From: CAVYGN01 sp964413265
GTDB lineage: Bacteria > Spirochaetota > Brevinematia > Brevinematales > JAOACQ01
DNA: 27,552 nucleotides
Assembly (NCBI GenBank): GCA_964413265.1
Contig: CAYPRX010000074.1
Coordinates: 1-27,552, forward strand
Direction: 5' to 3'
Part shown: in pieces, positions 1 to 7,206 of the stretch
Position numbering within the stretch: position 1 is the first letter of the stretch
How the letters are laid out: the number at the start of each line of letters is the position of its first letter
Made by a program: the position numbers and the translations under genes
Notes under the pieces: model-generated
Seen by the model: the letters and a program-made list of their open reading frames with translations, nothing else
What the model was told of the DNA's origin: nothing
The model's database searches: none

Positions 1-331
1 CCAGACCTACGCCCAGGCCGACCCATGCCCCCGCAACAGCGTCATATGTTAAATAGTACCTGAAGCCGGCATAACCGGTTATGATCTGCGAATTGGTGCC
101 CCAGAGATTTAGATTCTCATAGCCCGAATCAAGGAAAAATGATAGATTCCCTAAAAATCCTATTTCGCCTTCAAGGCCGCCACCGTAACCGTTATAGAAC
201 AACACGGGTAACAGGGTATAACTTGTGTCAAGTCCGACAGCGTAATTCTTGAAGTCGGCAGCCGATGAGAAATTGGAGCCTGTCAGCGCCATAATAAGAG
301 CAAATAAACCTGTGATGAGAGTCTTTCGCAT
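1..331 (-). CDS. Outer-membrane beta-barrel-like protein, 3' end cut by window edge
   Basis: About 110 codons are visible and the reading frame runs open off the left edge. The start ATG (base 331) has a GGAGA ribosome site 7 nt upstream. An in-frame ATG at 346 has no such site, so 331 is preferred. The first ~24 residues form a classic signal peptide (MRKT, hydrophobic stretch, then SSAAD), so the product is exported. The rest alternates polar, glycine and aromatic residues (for example FRYYLTYD, SFFLDSGYENLNLWG), as expected of amphipathic beta-strands in an outer-membrane barrel. No named family is recognisable from this fragment. It is transcribed leftward from a perfect promoter at 393-421. 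Export is fairly sure; the barrel call is inference. Confidence 0.7.
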   Translation of the reverse strand, partial: MRKTLITGLFALIMALTGSNFSSAADFKNYAVGLDTSYTLLPVLFYNGYGGGLEGEIGFLGNLSFFLDSGYENLNLWGTNSQIITGYAGFRYYLTYDAVAGAWVGLGVGL

Positions 332-392
332 AATATGTCTCCGCATGTTTATCTTAAGTATTGTTTTCGTGTCAGGCCACGCAAGGTCTTTT

Positions 393-421
393 ATTATATT
401 GATTCCAGTTAAACGTGTCAA
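393..421 (-). promoter_or_regulatory. Consensus sigma-70 promoter of the left-edge outer-membrane protein gene
   Basis: Read on the minus strand, a perfect TTGACA (-35, bases 421-416) is followed after exactly 17 bp by a perfect TATAAT (-10, bases 398-393). Transcription should start near base 386, giving a leader of about 55 nt before the ATG at 331. Match to both consensus hexamers with ideal spacing implies strong constitutive expression. Confidence 0.85.
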
Positions 422-495
422 ATAAATCGTGTTTGACCAGGCTTTAGGGTTGAATGATTAAGAGGGTCCGGGCTCGAACAACCATCTGCTGTTCA

Positions 496-557
496 CAGTT
501 TTGAGCCTTTGCAACTTATGCTTACTTCATATGGCGCGTAAAAAGGGGAATTATTAA
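496..557 (+). repeat. Dispersed imperfect repeat, copy A
   Basis: This 62-bp stretch matches 22367-22429 in the same orientation: by hand alignment about 50 of 63 columns are identical with one gap. It begins CAGTTTTGA and ends with the 13-mer GGGGAATTATTAA, both fully conserved. The rest of the 305-bp gap at 332-636 holds the leftward promoter at 393-421, a possible rightward promoter at 574-602, and nothing else I can recognise. Copy B abuts an IS1380 transposase relic, so the repeat may be an element end or a small non-autonomous element; that is inference. Confidence 0.5.
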
Positions 558-573
558 CATGGAGTAACATTGC

Positions 574-602
574 TGGAAGTATCTATAAAATCATCTTATA
601 AT
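574..602 (+). promoter_or_regulatory. Possible promoter of the lipoprotein gene at 637
   Basis: A perfect -10 hexamer TATAAT lies at 597-602, 34 bp upstream of the start codon. The hexamer 17 bp before it (TGGAAG, 574-579) is a poor -35. Only the -10 is convincing. Confidence 0.35.
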
Positions 603-636
603 TATATGATTTTTACATTAATAACTGGAGAGACCT

Positions 637-1203
637 ATGCGAAGAGTTTTAAGATCAGGGAGCTGTTTATTATGTTCAGCCTTTCTGGCAATTTTCTTTT
701 CATGCTCGGAGGTAAAGCCTGCCGAGAAACTTGGAGCCGAAATGATCAAAACCGGCAGTTTTCCGGAAGGAAGCGTGACAGACAGATCCGAAAATAATAT
801 TGCTGATAAATGGCTCTTTCTGAAGACCGATCCCGCCAGGGCCCGTTATGTAATTACAAACTGTGTATGCGTGATTATTCTGGATTCCCCTGGTATCAAA
901 ATCTCAGAGGTCCAGCTTGCATATATTCCATGCAGTCTTAAATTCGGGATGCCCTATAGGGTCTCTTTCGATGCAATGGCCGACTCTCCAAGATATCTTT
1001 TTTTCAGGATAGGAAGGATAGGAGGAAAGGGTCTCTCTTATTCAGGTTTGAGGAGTTTTGAGTTAACTTCCTACTGGCAGACTATTTCCTTTGTATTCAG
1101 ATCAATCAGTTCAGACGATTCCGCAATGCTGGAATTTGACTGTGCGAAAGAAAAGCCGACTATTTATTTCAGTAATGTCAGCATGAAGCCAATTCTTGAA
1201 TAA
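637..1203 (+). CDS. Putative lipoprotein with carbohydrate-binding-like beta-sandwich domain
   Basis: 188 residues. The ATG has a GGAGAG ribosome site 6 nt upstream. The N-terminus is a lipoprotein signal: basic MRRVLRSG, hydrophobic core, then a lipobox-like FFSC with the lipidated cysteine at residue 23. Phe at -3 is unusual for proteobacteria but tolerated in spirochaetes. After a short linker the mature part reads like a galactose-binding or CBM4/9-type jelly-roll, with strand patterns such as YRVSFDAMA, YWQTISFVF and PTIYFSNVSMKPI typical of those folds. I see no catalytic motif. It probably sits on a membrane facing periplasm or surface and may bind sugar or another ligand. The gene ends 19 bp before pncC. 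Lipoprotein status is well supported; the fold is a pattern-based guess. Confidence 0.65.
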   Translation: MRRVLRSGSCLLCSAFLAIFFSCSEVKPAEKLGAEMIKTGSFPEGSVTDRSENNIADKWLFLKTDPARARYVITNCVCVIILDSPGIKISEVQLAYIPCSLKFGMPYRVSFDAMADSPRYLFFRIGRIGGKGLSYSGLRSFELTSYWQTISFVFRSISSDDSAMLEFDCAKEKPTIYFSNVSMKPILE

Positions 1204-1222
1204 TCAGGGCAAAGGGGGCATC

Positions 1223-1759
1223 ATGAAAATATCTCTGGAGAGTGCGTTGGTTGATATACTGATAAAAAAAAAGCTGAAAATATCAACGGCCGAATCATGC
1301 ACGGGAGGACTTTTGTCTAAACTCATTACCGATGTGCCGGGATCTTCATCCGTTTTTATGGGGGGCGTTATCGCTTACGACAACGGCGTAAAAAAAAGAC
1401 TGCTCGGTGTTCCGGGCAGGATATTGAAGTGCTATGGAGCAGTCAGTTTCGAATGTGCTCTGGCAATGGCTGAGGGCCTGAAAGTATCAGTTCCTTCAGA
1501 TTTAAGGGTTTCGATCACCGGCGTAGCAGGTCCTGGCGGCGGTTCGGAGAAAAAGCCGGTCGGCTCTGTTTTTATTGCATTAGCTGTTAAGGGAGGGGAA
1601 ACGTCGGTACTCAGGTGCCTGTTCAGGGGTGACAGGGATATGATAAGGAGTTCGGCGGCTAAACTGGCCCTTGAGTTTATCCTTGAAGAACTGTCGCCAG
1701 GAAATATGGAAATGTCGGGAAAAAATAATGTTGTTGAGAGAAGAGTTTATAACCGGTAA
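1223..1759 (+). CDS. pncC: Stand-alone CinA C-terminal domain protein, nicotinamide-nucleotide amidase
   Basis: 178 residues from the ATG at 1223, chosen over an upstream ATG at 1196 because AAAGGGGG precedes it at good spacing and the family begins here. The protein covers the whole CinA-C (PncC) domain: the signature STAESCTGG with the catalytic serine region near residues 21-29, then FMGGVIAYDN and SITGVAGPGGG, all hallmark motifs. PncC deamidates nicotinamide mononucleotide to nicotinate mononucleotide in pyridine-nucleotide recycling and acts in the cytoplasm. The MoCF-like N-terminal half of full CinA is absent, as in E. coli YgaD/PncC. A C-terminal tail of about 20 residues beyond the domain is poorly conserved. 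It probably shares a transcript with the preceding lipoprotein gene. Confidence 0.9.
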   Translation: MKISLESALVDILIKKKLKISTAESCTGGLLSKLITDVPGSSSVFMGGVIAYDNGVKKRLLGVPGRILKCYGAVSFECALAMAEGLKVSVPSDLRVSITGVAGPGGGSEKKPVGSVFIALAVKGGETSVLRCLFRGDRDMIRSSAAKLALEFILEELSPGNMEMSGKNNVVERRVYNR

Positions 1760-1848
1760 TATAAAAGCCAGAAAGCAGTATAATAATGCTACTGGATGAT
1801 TTCATTTTTTTATGTCATAATTCAACTGTTTAACTTTGGGAGAATTAA

Positions 1849-2166
1849 ATGAAAATAATGAGGTATCTCTCATTCATTGTGGGGATTGTGATAGCTGAAA
1901 CTGCCGTTGTATATGCATTGTATTTTTTTGCAGGAACATCAAAATCCCTTTATGTTATCTTTTCCCTTGCCGTTATTGCAGCAATCGTTATTTACCTTAT
2001 TTATGGAAGATACAGGGAGGAGGTAAAAATCAAACCTGAGGGTGATATCAGGAAAAAATATTTCAGGAGAGCCTTCACTATAATAATCGTTATCTGTACG
2101 CTGACAGCCTGCGCGATCCTGTTTACAGGAACATGGCTATTAGCTTTAAGAATATGCAGAGGATGA
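1849..2166 (+). CDS. Small membrane protein with three predicted helices, unknown function
   Basis: 105 residues. ATG 1849 is preceded by GGGAG. Three hydrophobic segments are visible at about residues 5-27, 32-52 and 74-99. A charged loop between helices 2 and 3 (YGRYREEVKIKPEGDIRKKYFRR) is strongly basic and so probably cytoplasmic. I do not recognise a family. The stop TGA is immediately followed by the ATG of prmC, with no spacer, so the two are almost certainly co-transcribed and translationally coupled. The position does not itself imply a role in release-factor methylation. Confidence 0.7.
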   Translation: MKIMRYLSFIVGIVIAETAVVYALYFFAGTSKSLYVIFSLAVIAAIVIYLIYGRYREEVKIKPEGDIRKKYFRRAFTIIIVICTLTACAILFTGTWLLALRICRG

Positions 2167-3009
2167 ATGACAGCCGGAGAATTGTTCATTGAATTCAAAA
2201 CTTATCTTGAAAAACACGGCATTAAAGATGCCGGAAATGATTGTGCTTTTCTCATATCCCACCACCTTAAGTTGAAGCCCTATGAGGTCTTTTTAAACAG
2301 GAACATGGAAGTAAACCCAAAGCTGAAGGCAAGGATAGAACGATCTATGCGGGAACGCGGAAGGTGCATTCCTGCCGAATATATACTTGGTTATAAATAT
2401 TTCTATCTGGATAAATTCATTATTAATTCGAAAGTTCTAATTCCGAGGGCTGACTCCGAACATATCATATATGCAGCCGTAGAACAAAATACCGGTTTTA
2501 AAAACATAATCGACATCGGCACGGGATGCGGTTCTCTTGCGGTTTCTCTTTCAAGGATTTACCCTTCTTCCAATATTACTGCTCTTGACCTGAATATAAG
2601 CGTAGCGGCTGAAAACATCAGGAGACTCGGGATAAAAAATATAAACGTGGTAAAATCGGATTTCCTGAAAAACATGGATGGGATAAAAGGAGACAGAACA
2701 TTTCATTATGACCTGATTGTCTCAAATCCCCCCTATCTGTCTGCCAAAGATATGAAAAAATACCGGAAAGCCCTTCGCTATGAGCCCTACAGAGCTTTTT
2801 ACGGAGGAGCAGACGGTCTCAAATTTTACTCTTCAATATCCTCTTTTGCTAAGTCTTGTCTCATAAAAGGAGGAAGTATAATTATCGAAATTGATTATAA
2901 ATGGCCTGAGATCTTTAATATTTTCATGCGTGACGGATTTTCTGTAAAAGAGATCAGGAAAGATTACAGCGGGCTTGAGCGCGTCATGGTTGTAAAAAAA
3001 GAATTTTGA
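2167..3009 (+). CDS. prmC: Release factor glutamine methyltransferase PrmC (HemK)
   Basis: 280 residues, a normal length for PrmC. It methylates the glutamine of the GGQ motif in peptide chain release factors RF1 and RF2 using S-adenosylmethionine. The N-terminal helical substrate-binding domain (about 1-90) is followed by a Rossmann methyltransferase. Motif I is DIGTGCGSLAVSLS, and the catalytic NPPY signature is at residues 187-190 (SNPPYLS). The linker sequence PAEYILGYKYFYLDKF and the LIPRADSE segment are also diagnostic. The start abuts the preceding membrane-protein stop; AGAGGA acts as ribosome site. prfA, its usual neighbour, is not in the window. Confidence 0.95.
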   Translation: MTAGELFIEFKTYLEKHGIKDAGNDCAFLISHHLKLKPYEVFLNRNMEVNPKLKARIERSMRERGRCIPAEYILGYKYFYLDKFIINSKVLIPRADSEHIIYAAVEQNTGFKNIIDIGTGCGSLAVSLSRIYPSSNITALDLNISVAAENIRRLGIKNINVVKSDFLKNMDGIKGDRTFHYDLIVSNPPYLSAKDMKKYRKALRYEPYRAFYGGADGLKFYSSISSFAKSCLIKGGSIIIEIDYKWPEIFNIFMRDGFSVKEIRKDYSGLERVMVVKKEF

Positions 3010-3124
3010 TGATTTCAAAAAAATCTGGATTCTTTTATTAAGACAAAATTTTTATTGTGACTGGACTGGCCGCTATTTTAAGCTTTAGTGACCAGGCGGT
3101 CATGAAGAGATGGAAGTTAACAAA

Positions 3125-3153
3125 TTGTGCAAAGAAAATTTATAATATATAAT
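3125..3153 (+). promoter_or_regulatory. Probable promoter of the OMP-tsaC-aminotransferase-tsaD operon
   Basis: TTGTGC (3125-3130) is separated by 17 bp from a perfect TATAAT (3148-3153). A second overlapping TATAAT lies at 3141-3146. Transcription would begin near 3160, about 48 nt upstream of the TTG start at 3208. The -35 matches only in its first three bases, so strength is uncertain. Confidence 0.5.
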
Positions 3154-3207
3154 GAACTAATTATGAGGATATGGGGCTATCTAATAACTATGAGGGGTTT
3201 CTGAGAT

Positions 3208-3897
3208 TTGGTAAAGATTAAAAAAACAAATACGATCCTTCTAAGAGACTTAAAAGTTTTAATTTATGCTATTTTACTGCTATCCTGTATTTTGGCAGTA
3301 TCTTCTGCTTATTCAGATATGATAACTAAATCCGATGCTTATTCCAATGCTTCCGATGACGGCGAAATAAGCAATGCATTGACAGTCAGTAATACGAACA
3401 TCAATATTAATGGATTCGAGTTCGGGATTAAAAGCGAAATAAACTGGAACCAGCTTCCCAATGAACTGAAATTAGGGTTAACGGCAAATACCCCGTTCCT
3501 GGGAGGGTGGCTGGCACTGAGGGGTGGGGTGGATATCGGTTTTTTAAGGGGCATACCAGCTACCAGCCAGCTGTCAAATTCCGTCTGGGCGAATTATTAT
3601 GATTACAGGGGCGGAGTGGTACTCACTGCAAGCAGGAGAACGGATGTTATCAGACCGTATATAGAATCTGGTTTTATCTATATCTCTCCCTCTAGTTTTT
3701 TTACCAGTGATGTCTCTGCCTGGGGTATTTACGGTCTATTCGGATTTGATGTTATTTTTCCAGGAGATTATTCGGGATACTTTTTTGAACTTGGTGCAAT
3801 AGGATTGATGAAAGGCGGGATTGCGGACAAGTATTCAGGGAGCCCCCTATATGGAACGGGGCTTACGCTCTCCCTTGGCTGGCGGTTCTATCTATGA
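3208..3897 (+). CDS. Small outer-membrane beta-barrel-like protein
   Basis: 229 residues from a TTG start at 3208, with GAGGGG about 10 nt upstream; no ATG gives a better start. An N-terminal signal peptide (hydrophobic core about residues 15-35, then SSAYSD) is followed by alternating hydrophobic and polar beta-strands. The C-terminus is LSLGWRFYL, close to the aromatic-ending last strand that the BAM machinery recognises in outer-membrane proteins. Length suggests an 8-strand barrel. I recognise no specific family. The stop overlaps the tsaC start by an ATGA quartet, so this barrel heads a t6A operon although no functional link is evident. Confidence 0.7.
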   Translation: MVKIKKTNTILLRDLKVLIYAILLLSCILAVSSAYSDMITKSDAYSNASDDGEISNALTVSNTNININGFEFGIKSEINWNQLPNELKLGLTANTPFLGGWLALRGGVDIGFLRGIPATSQLSNSVWANYYDYRGGVVLTASRRTDVIRPYIESGFIYISPSSFFTSDVSAWGIYGLFGFDVIFPGDYSGYFFELGAIGLMKGGIADKYSGSPLYGTGLTLSLGWRFYL

Positions 3898-4907
3898 AGG
3901 TTATAAAAACTGCCGTTTTCAGGAATATTTTAAGAGACAGTGAAGAATTGACTAAAGCTTCGGATATTATTAAAAGTGGGGGGACGGTTGTTTTTCCCAC
4001 CGAAACTGTTTACGGGCTGGGAGCAGATGCAAATAACGGCGAGGCTGTAAATAAAATTTTTGTGGCAAAGGAAAGGCCTGCAGACAATCCTCTAATCGTC
4101 CATATTGCGGAAATCAGCGATCTGGGGCTTGCTGCCGCGGATATACCGGATGCTGCCTTTTTTCTCTTTGAAAAATTTTCTCCCGGTCCTCTGACCATGA
4201 TCCTGAAAAAAAATAACAGGATTTCCGATCTAACTACGGCAGGACTTTCAACTGTCGCGGTAAGGATACCCTCCCATAATGTGGCACGAGCACTGATAAA
4301 AGCATGCGGTGTACCCTTGGCAGCCCCCTCATCAAACAGGTCTGGCCGGCCAAGCCCTACTACTTTTGATACTGCCTTTTCCGAGATGAATGGAAGGGTC
4401 AATGCCGTGATTAACGGCGGGGATTGCGAAATAGGGCTTGAATCAACGGTATTACTGATAGATGGAAAAACCATAAGAATTGTCCGACCCGGTGCAGTCA
4501 CCGAGGAGATGATCAAAAGATCACTTGAAGATCTGAGAGGTTTTTCAGTTGCCGCATATCACAAAAAAGAGCGAAAACCTGTATCTCCCGGAATGAAGTA
4601 TTTGCATTATAAGCCGAGAGCTGAAGTCTACCTGTCGGCAGATACCGATATTGAAAAAATAAGAAGCATTTTCCCGGAGAAGAAAATCGGCATTATACTA
4701 TTCGGTGAAGGGGAAATGGTTAAAAAGGGCCGGAATATATTCCGCTTCAGGACATTAGCCGATTACGCGAGGGGGCTTTACAGGAGTTTTAACGAACTTG
4801 ACAAACTCGGCTGCGATATTATCATCGCCCAGCCTGTCGAACAGACAGGACTCGGTAAAGCCATCATGAATCGCCTTCTCATGGCCAGCGGAGGAAAAAT
4901 CATATGA
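3894..4907 (+). CDS. tsaC: L-threonylcarbamoyladenylate synthase, long Sua5 form
   Basis: 337 residues. It makes threonylcarbamoyl-AMP from threonine, bicarbonate and ATP, the first step of tRNA N6-threonylcarbamoyladenosine (t6A) synthesis. The N-terminal YrdC/TsaC domain (about 10-210) shows the diagnostic GGTVVFPTETVYGLGADA, KERPADNPLIVH and the serine-rich APSSNRSGRPSPT stretch, plus GLESTVLLI and RPGAVT. The C-terminal Sua5 domain (about 235-337) starts with the linker motif SPGMKYLHYKP. The long form (Sua5/YwlC type) differs from the short E. coli TsaC. Start overlaps the upstream stop by 4 bp. tsaD lies two genes downstream; tsaB and tsaE are not in this window. Confidence 0.94.
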   Translation: MKVIKTAVFRNILRDSEELTKASDIIKSGGTVVFPTETVYGLGADANNGEAVNKIFVAKERPADNPLIVHIAEISDLGLAAADIPDAAFFLFEKFSPGPLTMILKKNNRISDLTTAGLSTVAVRIPSHNVARALIKACGVPLAAPSSNRSGRPSPTTFDTAFSEMNGRVNAVINGGDCEIGLESTVLLIDGKTIRIVRPGAVTEEMIKRSLEDLRGFSVAAYHKKERKPVSPGMKYLHYKPRAEVYLSADTDIEKIRSIFPEKKIGIILFGEGEMVKKGRNIFRFRTLADYARGLYRSFNELDKLGCDIIIAQPVEQTGLGKAIMNRLLMASGGKII

Positions 4908-4923
4908 GTAGGAGAGGCTTTAA

Positions 4924-6141
4924 ATGATACCTTTTTCACCGCCTGATATAAGCGAACTTGAAATCAATGAGGTGATTGATACGCTGAAATCAGGATGGAT
5001 CACTACAGGGCCCAAAACATCCGCCTTTGAAAAAATGATAAAAGAATACTGCGGTGTGGAAAGAACGGTCTGCCTTTCTTCAGCGACAGCAGGGCTTGAA
5101 CTTGTGCTGAGGCTCTTTGATATTGGGCAGGGTGATGAAGTCAGTACTACCCCATATACCTATGCAGCAACTGCGAATGTGATCCTCCATACCGGTGCAA
5201 GACCTGTTTTCGCCGATATCGGAAAAAAGGGATTCAATATTGACCCGGTTTCCATCGAATCAAGAATAACGCGGAGGACGAAAGCTGTAATAACGGTTGA
5301 TGTCGGCGGTTTGCCCTGCAATTACGATGGTGTCATTGGTGCCATTGAGGCAAAAAAAAGATTATTTTCCCCGGGGAGGGGAACAAATCAGAAATTCCTG
5401 GACAGGCCGGTTTTCATTTCGGATGCGGCACATTCCCTTGGGGCTATATACCAGGGGAAAAGAGTTGGAAGCAGAGCGGATTTTACCGTTTTTTCTTTCC
5501 ATGCGGTTAAAAATGTGACTACTGCAGAGGGGGGGGCAATAGTTTTCAATTCGGGCAATAAATGGGATGCCGGTGAAATGGAGAGGAAATTACGACTTTT
5601 GTCTCTCCATGGACAGGACCTTGACGCGCTTTCCAAAACACGTCTTAATTCCTGGCGGTATTCCGTGGAAATTCCGGGATATAAATACAATATGACCGAT
5701 TTACAGGCATCTCTTGGAATCGTCCAGCTTGCAAGGTATGAAAAAGACTTTCTTCCCCGAAGAAAAAAAATAGCAGATATATACAGCAGGGAGCTGGGGA
5801 GTGCAGACCTGATTCTGCCGGAACTGCGGGACAACGAAAAAGAGACCTCGTATCATCTTTTTATGCCCAGACTCTCTTATGGAGGGGAAAGCAGGAGGGA
5901 CCTTGTCATACAACAGATGGCGGAACAGGAAATTGCGCTGAATGTGCATTATATACCGGTAGTGATGCATCCAGCCTATACCAGAATCGGTTATTCCATC
6001 ACTGATTATCCGAACGCCAGGCTTGCCTTTGAAAATGAAATCAGCCTTCCCATATATTCAACTCTTGATGATGATGATGCGTATCGAGTCTGCCGCGAGC
6101 TTCTTAAATCACTTAACGGTTCAGATGGTAAAAAAGAATGA
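4924..6141 (+). CDS. DegT/DnrJ/EryC1-family PLP aminotransferase
   Basis: 405 residues, cytoplasmic, fold-type I PLP enzyme. Family members transaminate nucleotide-linked keto-sugars in lipopolysaccharide, O-antigen or modified-sugar synthesis. Visible signatures: PFSPPDISELE at the start, GWITTGPKTSAFE, the PLP-binding aspartate in SDAAHSLGA (Asp167), and the Schiff-base lysine Lys196 in SFHAVKN followed by TTAEGG. The C-terminal half has HYIPVVMHPAY and the ending LPIYSTLDDDD typical of the family. The substrate cannot be read from sequence. A loop at about residues 143-158 (KKRLFSPGRGTNQKF) looks longer than usual. GGAGAGG precedes the ATG, 16 bp after tsaC, and the stop overlaps the tsaD ATG in ATGA. 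Confidence 0.9.
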   Translation: MIPFSPPDISELEINEVIDTLKSGWITTGPKTSAFEKMIKEYCGVERTVCLSSATAGLELVLRLFDIGQGDEVSTTPYTYAATANVILHTGARPVFADIGKKGFNIDPVSIESRITRRTKAVITVDVGGLPCNYDGVIGAIEAKKRLFSPGRGTNQKFLDRPVFISDAAHSLGAIYQGKRVGSRADFTVFSFHAVKNVTTAEGGAIVFNSGNKWDAGEMERKLRLLSLHGQDLDALSKTRLNSWRYSVEIPGYKYNMTDLQASLGIVQLARYEKDFLPRRKKIADIYSRELGSADLILPELRDNEKETSYHLFMPRLSYGGESRRDLVIQQMAEQEIALNVHYIPVVMHPAYTRIGYSITDYPNARLAFENEISLPIYSTLDDDDAYRVCRELLKSLNGSDGKKE

Positions 6142-7154
6142 AAATCCTGGGCATAGAAACATCCTGCGATGAAACATCGGCAGCAGTCGTTGAGAACGGA
6201 ATATCAATAATTTCCAATATAGTTTATTCGCAGGTTGAAATCCATAAGTCATATAATGGTGTAGTGCCTGAAATAGCCTCGAGGAACCACCTGATCAAGA
6301 TGCTGGAGGTGCTTGACATGGCGCTCAGGGATGTCCCCCTCAGTGACATTGATGCCGTAGCTGTGACAAACGGCCCCGGTCTTATAGGAAGCCTTCTTGT
6401 GGGCCTATCAACTGCCAAGGGACTGGCGTTATCACTGGCCAAACCCCTGATACCTGTCAATCATGTTGAAGCTCATATGTATGCCCCGCATTTATTTAAT
6501 ATGATTGATTTTCCATATATCGGACTTGTTGCATCCGGCGGTCATACTCTTCTGTACATGTGCAGTGGATATGATTCGCTTGAACTTATAGGCACAACAG
6601 TTGACGATGCAGTAGGAGAGGCTTACGATAAAGTGGCGAAACTGCTTGGCCTGGGATATCCGGGAGGGCCTCTAATTGATAAACTTGCAAGGGAAGGGAA
6701 TCCTGATATCCCAGAATTTTCCGATATGCCAAGGCTTCTGCCTGACACTGAAAGGGACAGGTATAATTTCAGCTACAGCGGGCTTAAGACTGCAATAGCC
6801 TACAGACTCGGTAGAATAAGAAATACTGATGCAGCTAAAAAAGATATCGCTGCTGTTTTCCAGAAGTCGGCTATAGAACTTCTCTGCCGCAAGACCAAAA
6901 ACGCTTTGCATGATTTTAACGTAAAAAGACTGGCCGTTTCGGGAGGAGTGGCTGCCAATTCATTGTTAAGAGAGGAAATACTCAAACTGAAATATGAAGG
7001 CTTCGAGGTCTATACAGCTCCTGCCGAATACTGTTCGGATAACGCTGCAATGGTAGCCGGAAGAGGATACCAGGATTATAAGGCCGGCAGGATAGGAAAT
7101 CTGCGAACTGATGCATACTCCAGGCTTTCGGTAATAAAAAAAGGAAAGAGGTAA
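6138..7154 (+). CDS. tsaD: tRNA N6-adenosine threonylcarbamoyltransferase TsaD
   Basis: 338 residues, matching E. coli TsaD (337). It transfers the threonylcarbamoyl group from TC-AMP to A37 of ANN-decoding tRNAs, working with TsaB and TsaE. The ASKHA-fold signatures are complete: GIETSCDETSAAVV at the start, NHVEAHMYAPH with metal-ligand His109 and His113, VASGGHTLL, GEAYDKVAKLLGLGYPGGP, FSYSGLKTA, and SGGVAANSLLR and CSDNAAMVAGRG near the end. The ATG overlaps the aminotransferase stop by 4 bp and has only a weak purine-rich site, so translation is probably coupled. kdpA begins 52 bp downstream without an evident terminator. Confidence 0.97.
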   Translation: MKILGIETSCDETSAAVVENGISIISNIVYSQVEIHKSYNGVVPEIASRNHLIKMLEVLDMALRDVPLSDIDAVAVTNGPGLIGSLLVGLSTAKGLALSLAKPLIPVNHVEAHMYAPHLFNMIDFPYIGLVASGGHTLLYMCSGYDSLELIGTTVDDAVGEAYDKVAKLLGLGYPGGPLIDKLAREGNPDIPEFSDMPRLLPDTERDRYNFSYSGLKTAIAYRLGRIRNTDAAKKDIAAVFQKSAIELLCRKTKNALHDFNVKRLAVSGGVAANSLLREEILKLKYEGFEVYTAPAEYCSDNAAMVAGRGYQDYKAGRIGNLRTDAYSRLSVIKKGKR

Positions 7155-7206
7155 TGAAAAGACTTTTCAAAATGTGTTTCTTTGAAAATAAAAGGAGGTT
7201 TTTAAA

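Noticed and set aside
1769..1800. CAGTA/TACTG inverted repeat after pncC as a terminator
   Set aside because: Five-base AT-rich arms with a nine-base loop and a displaced T-run; not convincing.
3089..3102. Inverted repeat TGACC-AGGC-GGTCA in the prmC-OMP gap as an operator or terminator
   Set aside because: Arms are only 5 bp, no T-run follows, and it lies 23 bp upstream of the predicted -35; too weak to call.
4010..4516. 168-codon minus-strand open frame inside tsaC
   Set aside because: Shadow of the conserved tsaC frame; its translation lacks any coherent motif and tsaC is unmistakable.
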